The notes beneath the pieces are model-generated. The model was given only the letters and a program-made list of their open reading frames with translations. It ran no database searches and had not been told where the DNA came from. From NCBI GenBank assembly GCA_017998195.1, contig JAGODN010000008.1, forward strand, positions 1 to 18,220: a stretch of DNA of 18,220 nucleotides, in the 5' to 3' direction. The stretch's first letter is position 1. Each line of letters opens with the position of its first letter. Positions 15,465 to 18,220 of this stretch are shown here, piece by piece. The stretch comes from Desulfobulbus sp. (GTDB lineage: Bacteria > Desulfobacterota > Desulfobulbia > Desulfobulbales > Desulfobulbaceae). Position numbers and translations under genes: made by a program.

Positions 15465-15604
15465 CCAGATACAAACAGACGATTGCCCGGGTGAGCGCAC
15501 GTGAAAACGGCCCACGCCACCACCCGCGCGAGACGGTGCGACGGCCGCGACAAGGTCCGGCAAACCGCGACGGGGGGCTGCGTCACCGGCCGTCCTGCAC
15601 AGTC

Positions 15605-15624
15605 GCCCCGGGGAGGACCGGGGC
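15605..15624 (-). terminator. GC-rich hairpin at the 3' end of ssb
   Basis: A perfect 7-bp stem, GCCCCGG/CCGGGGC with a 6-nt loop, begins 4 nt after the ssb stop codon on the minus strand. No T-tract follows, so it is not a standard intrinsic terminator. It could act as a weak terminator or protect the 3' end of ssb mRNA. If it fails to stop transcription, ssb and nuo may be partly linked. Confidence 0.35.
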
Positions 15625-15628
15625 CGGC

Positions 15629-16051
15629 TCAGAACGGCACATCATCCCCCATGGGCGGGGGCTCCTGGAAGGAATCGCCGCCGAATCCCTGCCCGCCGCC
15701 GTATTCGCCGCTGCCACCACCCGAGGCGCGCGGCGAAAGCATCTTCATTTCACGGGCGATGATCTCGGTGGTGTACCGGTCGTTGCCGTTCTGATCCTGC
15801 CACTTACGGGTCTGCAACCTGCCTTCGATGTAGACCCGCGACCCCTTCGAGAGGTATTCGCCGCAGATCTCCGCCAGACGCCGCCAGGCAACGATATTGT
15901 GCCACTCGGTCTGCTCCTGCATCTGACCGTCCTGCCCTTTCCAGCGCTCCGTGGTCGCCACCCGAAACGAAGCCACGGGCGCGCCGCTCTGGGTGTAACG
16001 GAGTTCCGGATCGGCCCCGAGATTTCCGATGAGAATTACCTTGTTGATCAT
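15629..16051 (-). CDS. ssb: Single-stranded DNA-binding protein
   Basis: Ssb coats single-stranded DNA during replication, repair and recombination and recruits partners through its C-terminal tip. The 140-aa product begins with the OB-fold (MINKVILIGNLGADPELRYT, residues 1-20). Conserved segments ATTERWK, EWHNIVAWRRLAEICGEYLSKGSRV and YIEGRLQTRKWQDQNG follow. A Gly/Ser/Pro-rich linker begins near residue 107 and leads to the acidic tip GDDVPF, a variant of the usual DDDIPF. The frame is open upstream to 16171, but ATG 16051 gives the standard N-terminus and has AGGTG upstream. It is shorter than E. coli SSB (178 aa) because of a short linker, which is normal. It lies alone between the candidate RNA and nuoA. 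Confidence 0.96.
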   Translation of the reverse strand: MINKVILIGNLGADPELRYTQSGAPVASFRVATTERWKGQDGQMQEQTEWHNIVAWRRLAEICGEYLSKGSRVYIEGRLQTRKWQDQNGNDRYTTEIIAREMKMLSPRASGGGSGEYGGGQGFGGDSFQEPPPMGDDVPF

Positions 16052-16120
16052 AGTGCACCTGCAGCTAGGGTTGTTCCAACAGGCGGACAGGAAAGGCCCG
16101 CCCGGGCTGGTTGGTCGGGC

Positions 16121-16149
16121 ATCATAAACCAGTTGGCCTGTGAATGCAA
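16121..16149 (-). promoter_or_regulatory. Candidate sigma-70 promoter of ssb
   Basis: On the minus strand TTGCAT (16149-16144, 4/6 match to -35) is followed after exactly 17 nt by TATGAT (16126-16121, 5/6 match to -10). The predicted start near 16114 gives a leader of about 60 nt before the ssb ATG. Spacing and match quality make this one of the better promoter candidates in the window. Confidence 0.5.
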
Positions 16150-16218
16150 AACTTGTTACGATTTGTTTCAACCTACCGAAATCAGGTGTTTTTATGGATT
16201 TTCAAGAGAGCCAGAAAA

Positions 16219-16372
16219 GACACCGCTCCTGCCCGGCACTGGAGCGTAGCATCTCCTTTGCCGACAAGAGCATCATTTCGCCGTGCAGGCAACTCCTTGG
16301 ATAACCCCACGGTTTCCGTGGCATGGGCCCGAGCGAAGAGTGCCGGATCCGCCCAGCCCTGAGCCGGCACAA
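16219..16372 (-). ncRNA. Candidate structured RNA between amtB and ssb
   Basis: On the minus strand CCGGCACT (16346-16339) is perfectly complementary to AGTGCCGG (16240-16233) and closes a 114-nt domain. Inside are three branches: CCACGG-AAA-CCGTGG (16321-16307), TTGCC/GGCAA (16292-16288 with 16262-16258) and GGAG/CTCC (16256-16253 with 16244-16241). Two alternative hairpins compete with the closing stem. One is upstream, GTGCCGG (16370-16364) with CCGGCAC (16346-16340). The other is downstream, CGCTCC/GGAGCG with an inner TGC/GCA (16246-16224), followed by a short T-rich stretch that could act as a weak terminator. An AT-rich stretch upstream (16383-16412) could provide a promoter. A 6S-like RNA, or a leader RNA, are both possible identities. 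No protein-like frame explains the region. Confidence 0.35.
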
Positions 16373-16445
16373 TGGGAACAAATAAATAAAATTATTATCG
16401 TCTTTGAAACAATAAGTTGCATCACATAGCTCAATCTGTTTCTCA

Positions 16446-16483
16446 CTAAAAAGCCCGGAACGGCAGGTTTTCCGTTCCGGGCT
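16446..16483 (-). terminator. Intrinsic terminator of glnK-amtB
   Basis: On the minus strand a perfect 12-bp stem, AGCCCGGAACGG (16483-16472) and CCGTTCCGGGCT (16463-16452), encloses an 8-nt loop and is followed by TTTTAG. It lies about 48 nt after the amtB stop. The plus strand lacks a T-run after the stem, so it acts only for the amtB direction. A second small hairpin (CCCGGTC/GGCCGGG) lies between the stop and this terminator. Confidence 0.9.
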
Positions 16484-16530
16484 GCTTATGCCGCCCCGGC
16501 CTTGCCGACCGGGCGAGTTCGACTCGAATC

Positions 16531-17838
16531 TCAGGCGGTGTATCCCTCCTCCCCGTGTTCGTTGATGTCCAGCCCCTGGCGCTCGACGTCCTCGGCCGGG
16601 CGCAGGCCGATGGTGGCCTTGATGGCGTAGGCGAGGATGGCGGTGGCCACCACGCTCCACACCACCACGATGCCCACGCTCGCCAGCTGCTTCATGAGCA
16701 GCGCCGCACCGCCCGCCTGGCCGTTGATGCCCTCCACCGCCAACAGACCGGTGAGGATCGTGCCCACCGTGCCGCCCACCGCGTGCACGCCGAAGGTGTC
16801 CAGGGCGTCGTCATAGCCGAGTTTCCGTTTCAGAAAAACCACCGCGAAGTAGGGCACAACACCGGCGGCGATGCCGCAGAGCACCGCGCCATTGGCATTG
16901 ACAAACCCGGCTGCCGGGGTGATGACCACCAGGCCGGCGACAATACCCGAGCAGAAACCCAGCACCGACGGCTGCTTTTTGGTGAGGAACTCGAGCAGGG
17001 CCCAGACGAACCCGCCGATGGCCGCGGCCAGGGTGGTGGTCAGGAAGGCGCTGCCGGCCAGGCCGTTGGCCGCCCCGGCCGAGCCGGCGTTGAACCCGTA
17101 CCAGCCCACCCAGAGGATGGAGGTGCCGACCATGCACAGCACCAGGCTGTGCGGCGGCATGGGCTCCCGGCCGTAGCCGAGCCGCGGGCCGAGAATGAGC
17201 GCCAGCACCAGGGCCGAATACCCGGACGACATGTGCACCACCAGGCCGCCGGCAAAGTCGATGGCGCCCAGGGTCTTGCCGATGAAGCCGCCGCCCCAGA
17301 CCATGTGCGCGAACGGGAAGTAGACAAGCACCAGCCAGCCGGCGACAAAACTCATGAGCGCGGTGTACTTCATGCGTTCGGCAATGGCGCCGACAATCAG
17401 CGCCGGGGTGATGATGGCAAAGGTCAGCTGGAACATGGCGAACACCGAGTCGGGCACCCCGGCCAGCTTGCTCGAAAAGGCGATGTCGTTCCCCTCCGGG
17501 CCGTACAATCCCTTGAAGAAGACCGCGCCGAGATCGCCGATGAATTTGCCCTCGCCGGAAAAGCTCAGGCTGTAGCCGAAGGCCCACCACATGATGGTGG
17601 CCAGGCCGGCGATGCCGAGACACTGGGCGAGCACGGAGAGCACGTTTTTGCGGCGCACGAGGCCGCCGTAAAACAGGGCCAGGCCGGGCAGGGTCATGAA
17701 CAGCACCAGGGCGGTGCTGGTCATCATCCAGGCGGTGTCGCCGCTGTTGAGGGCCGGGGCCTCCTCGGCCAGGGCGGGTGCGGTCGTCGCAGCAAGCAGG
17801 GCGAAGGCGGCGAGCAGGGTCAGGTTGCACTTTTTCAT
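16531..17838 (-). CDS. amtB: Ammonium transporter AmtB
   Basis: AmtB is a trimeric inner-membrane channel for ammonium/ammonia uptake, regulated by GlnK blocking its cytoplasmic face. The 435-aa precursor begins with a signal peptide (MKKCNLTLLA onward, predicted cleavage after ALA at about residue 24). It then has the hydrophobic Amt core (11 helices in the family). Visible landmarks are DTAWMMTSTALVLFMTLPGLALFYGG and IDFAGGLVVHMSSG. The latter has the conserved Asp at 194 and the first pore histidine, H202. Also seen are WVGWYGFNAGSA and DTFGVHAVGGTVGT with the second pore histidine, H352. The short C-terminal tail ending GEEGYTA corresponds to the GlnK-responsive region. ATG 17838 follows GGGAGGA and is 16 nt after the glnK stop. 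The upstream in-frame extension to 17931 overlaps glnK and is rejected. Confidence 0.96.
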   Translation of the reverse strand: MKKCNLTLLAAFALLAATTAPALAEEAPALNSGDTAWMMTSTALVLFMTLPGLALFYGGLVRRKNVLSVLAQCLGIAGLATIMWWAFGYSLSFSGEGKFIGDLGAVFFKGLYGPEGNDIAFSSKLAGVPDSVFAMFQLTFAIITPALIVGAIAERMKYTALMSFVAGWLVLVYFPFAHMVWGGGFIGKTLGAIDFAGGLVVHMSSGYSALVLALILGPRLGYGREPMPPHSLVLCMVGTSILWVGWYGFNAGSAGAANGLAGSAFLTTTLAAAIGGFVWALLEFLTKKQPSVLGFCSGIVAGLVVITPAAGFVNANGAVLCGIAAGVVPYFAVVFLKRKLGYDDALDTFGVHAVGGTVGTILTGLLAVEGINGQAGGAALLMKQLASVGIVVVWSVVATAILAYAIKATIGLRPAEDVERQGLDINEHGEEGYTA

Positions 17839-17854
17839 GGCGTGTTCCTCCCGG

Positions 17855-18193
17855 TCACAGCGCGCCGCTGCCGGTCTCACCGGTGCGGATGCGCATGACC
17901 TGTTCGAGATCAAAGACAAAAATTTTCCCATCGCCGATCTTGCCGGTACAGGCGGCCTTGTGCATGCCGGCCACCACCTGCTCGAGACGATCGTCGTCGA
18001 TGGCCACCTCCACCTTCAACTTGGGAAGGAATTCAATGACATACTCGGCGCCCCGGTACATTTCGGTGTGGCCTTTCTGGCGCCCGAAGCCCTTGACCTC
18101 GGTCACGGTCATGCCCTGCACGCCGAGTGCGGTCAAGGCCTCGCGCACCTCGTTCAGCTTGAACGGCTTGATGATGGCACTGACATACTTCAT
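17855..18193 (-). CDS. glnK: Nitrogen regulatory protein PII (GlnK type)
   Basis: This is a small trimeric PII signalling protein that senses ATP/ADP and 2-oxoglutarate and docks onto AmtB. The 112-aa product matches the normal length. It has MKYVSAIIKPFKLNEVREAL at the start, the T-loop GRQKGHTEMYRGAEYVIEFLPK with Tyr51 (the uridylylation site of proteobacterial PII), the B-loop TGKIGDGKIFVF, and the C-terminal RIRTGE. I call it GlnK, not GlnB, because it lies 16 nt upstream of amtB, the typical operon arrangement. A strong AAGGAGG site lies about 8 nt before ATG 18193. Only 27 nt upstream are visible, so its promoter, often sigma-54 dependent in proteobacteria, lies outside the window. Confidence 0.95.
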   Translation of the reverse strand: MKYVSAIIKPFKLNEVREALTALGVQGMTVTEVKGFGRQKGHTEMYRGAEYVIEFLPKLKVEVAIDDDRLEQVVAGMHKAACTGKIGDGKIFVFDLEQVMRIRTGETGSGAL

Positions 18194-18220
18194 CGCTCTT
18201 CCTCCTTTTCGTGTTCCGCG

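Larger units (their letters stand above)
15260..15628. other. Intergenic region between ssb and nuoA
   Basis: This gap has two parts. From 15260 to about 15480 the sequence is AT-rich and holds the candidate nuo promoter (15349-15377) and the inverted repeat at 15448-15464. From about 15481 to 15628 it is strongly GC-rich and includes the hairpin just after the ssb stop (15605-15624). A 72-codon minus-strand frame (15345-15563) spans both parts. It has no recognisable domain or convincing ribosome binding site, so I do not call it a gene. Confidence 0.6.

Noticed and set aside
15345..15563. A 72-codon minus-strand frame upstream of nuoA
   Set aside because: It spans the candidate promoter and two regions of very different base composition, lacks a domain and shows no convincing translation start.
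16144..16362. A 72-codon plus-strand frame between ssb and amtB
   Set aside because: It has no recognisable domain or clear ribosome binding site, an Arg/Ala/Ser-rich composition, and overlaps the palindromic segments that suggest structured RNA instead.
16511..16530. T-arm-like sequence GAGTTCGACTC suggesting a tRNA or tmRNA end next to amtB
   Set aside because: No acceptor, D or anticodon stems surround it and no CCA-type end follows. It is a short palindrome just after the amtB stop.
16555..17898. A 447-codon plus-strand frame antisense to amtB
   Set aside because: It is composed of Gly/Glu/His/Gln/Arg-rich low-complexity sequence typical of a shadow frame. The minus-strand AmtB has all expected motifs.

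Overview
The window looks like the chromosome of a GC-rich, anaerobic-type proteobacterium. I would place it tentatively in the Desulfobacterota (Desulfobulbales/Desulfuromonadales-like). This rests on a full nuoA-N operon with a fused NuoCD, a glnK-amtB pair and the general protein style. It is a lineage guess, not something I could test by search.

Layout. Almost everything lies on the minus strand and reads from right to left: glnK-amtB (18193 to 16531), an intrinsic terminator, a possible structured RNA (about 16372 to 16219), ssb (16051 to 15629), and the respiratory complex I operon nuoA-B-CD-E-F-G-H-I-J-K-L-M-N (15259 to 1833). A small two-CBS-domain gene (1750 to 1307) follows nuoN and appears to be its last cistron. 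Only coaD (496-1026) is on the plus strand. It converges on the CBS gene, with a 15-bp bidirectional terminator (1171-1204) between them. The first 495 bases hold no convincing gene but contain a promoter-like sequence and several hairpins.

How the genes work together. GlnK (PII) and AmtB form the usual ammonium-transport and nitrogen-signalling pair. Ssb is a housekeeping DNA-binding protein. The 13 nuo genes encode all modules of a proton-pumping NADH:quinone oxidoreductase: NuoE/F/G (NADH input), NuoB/CD/I (quinone-reducing arm) and NuoA/H/J/K/L/M/N (membrane arm). They are tightly packed, with ATGA overlaps and gaps of 16 nt or less, so they are translationally coupled and expressed as one unit. 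Iron-sulfur ligands are intact in every subunit. Oddities are a short NuoG (517 aa) that keeps all its cluster ligands, a NuoH with an internal insertion, and a TTG start for nuoB.

For a previously undescribed element, the best candidates are the two non-coding regions: the branched, switch-like RNA between amtB and ssb, and the structured leader upstream of coaD. The other long plus-strand reading frames are antisense shadows of minus-strand genes. I saw no mobile elements, CRISPR arrays, tRNA or rRNA genes.
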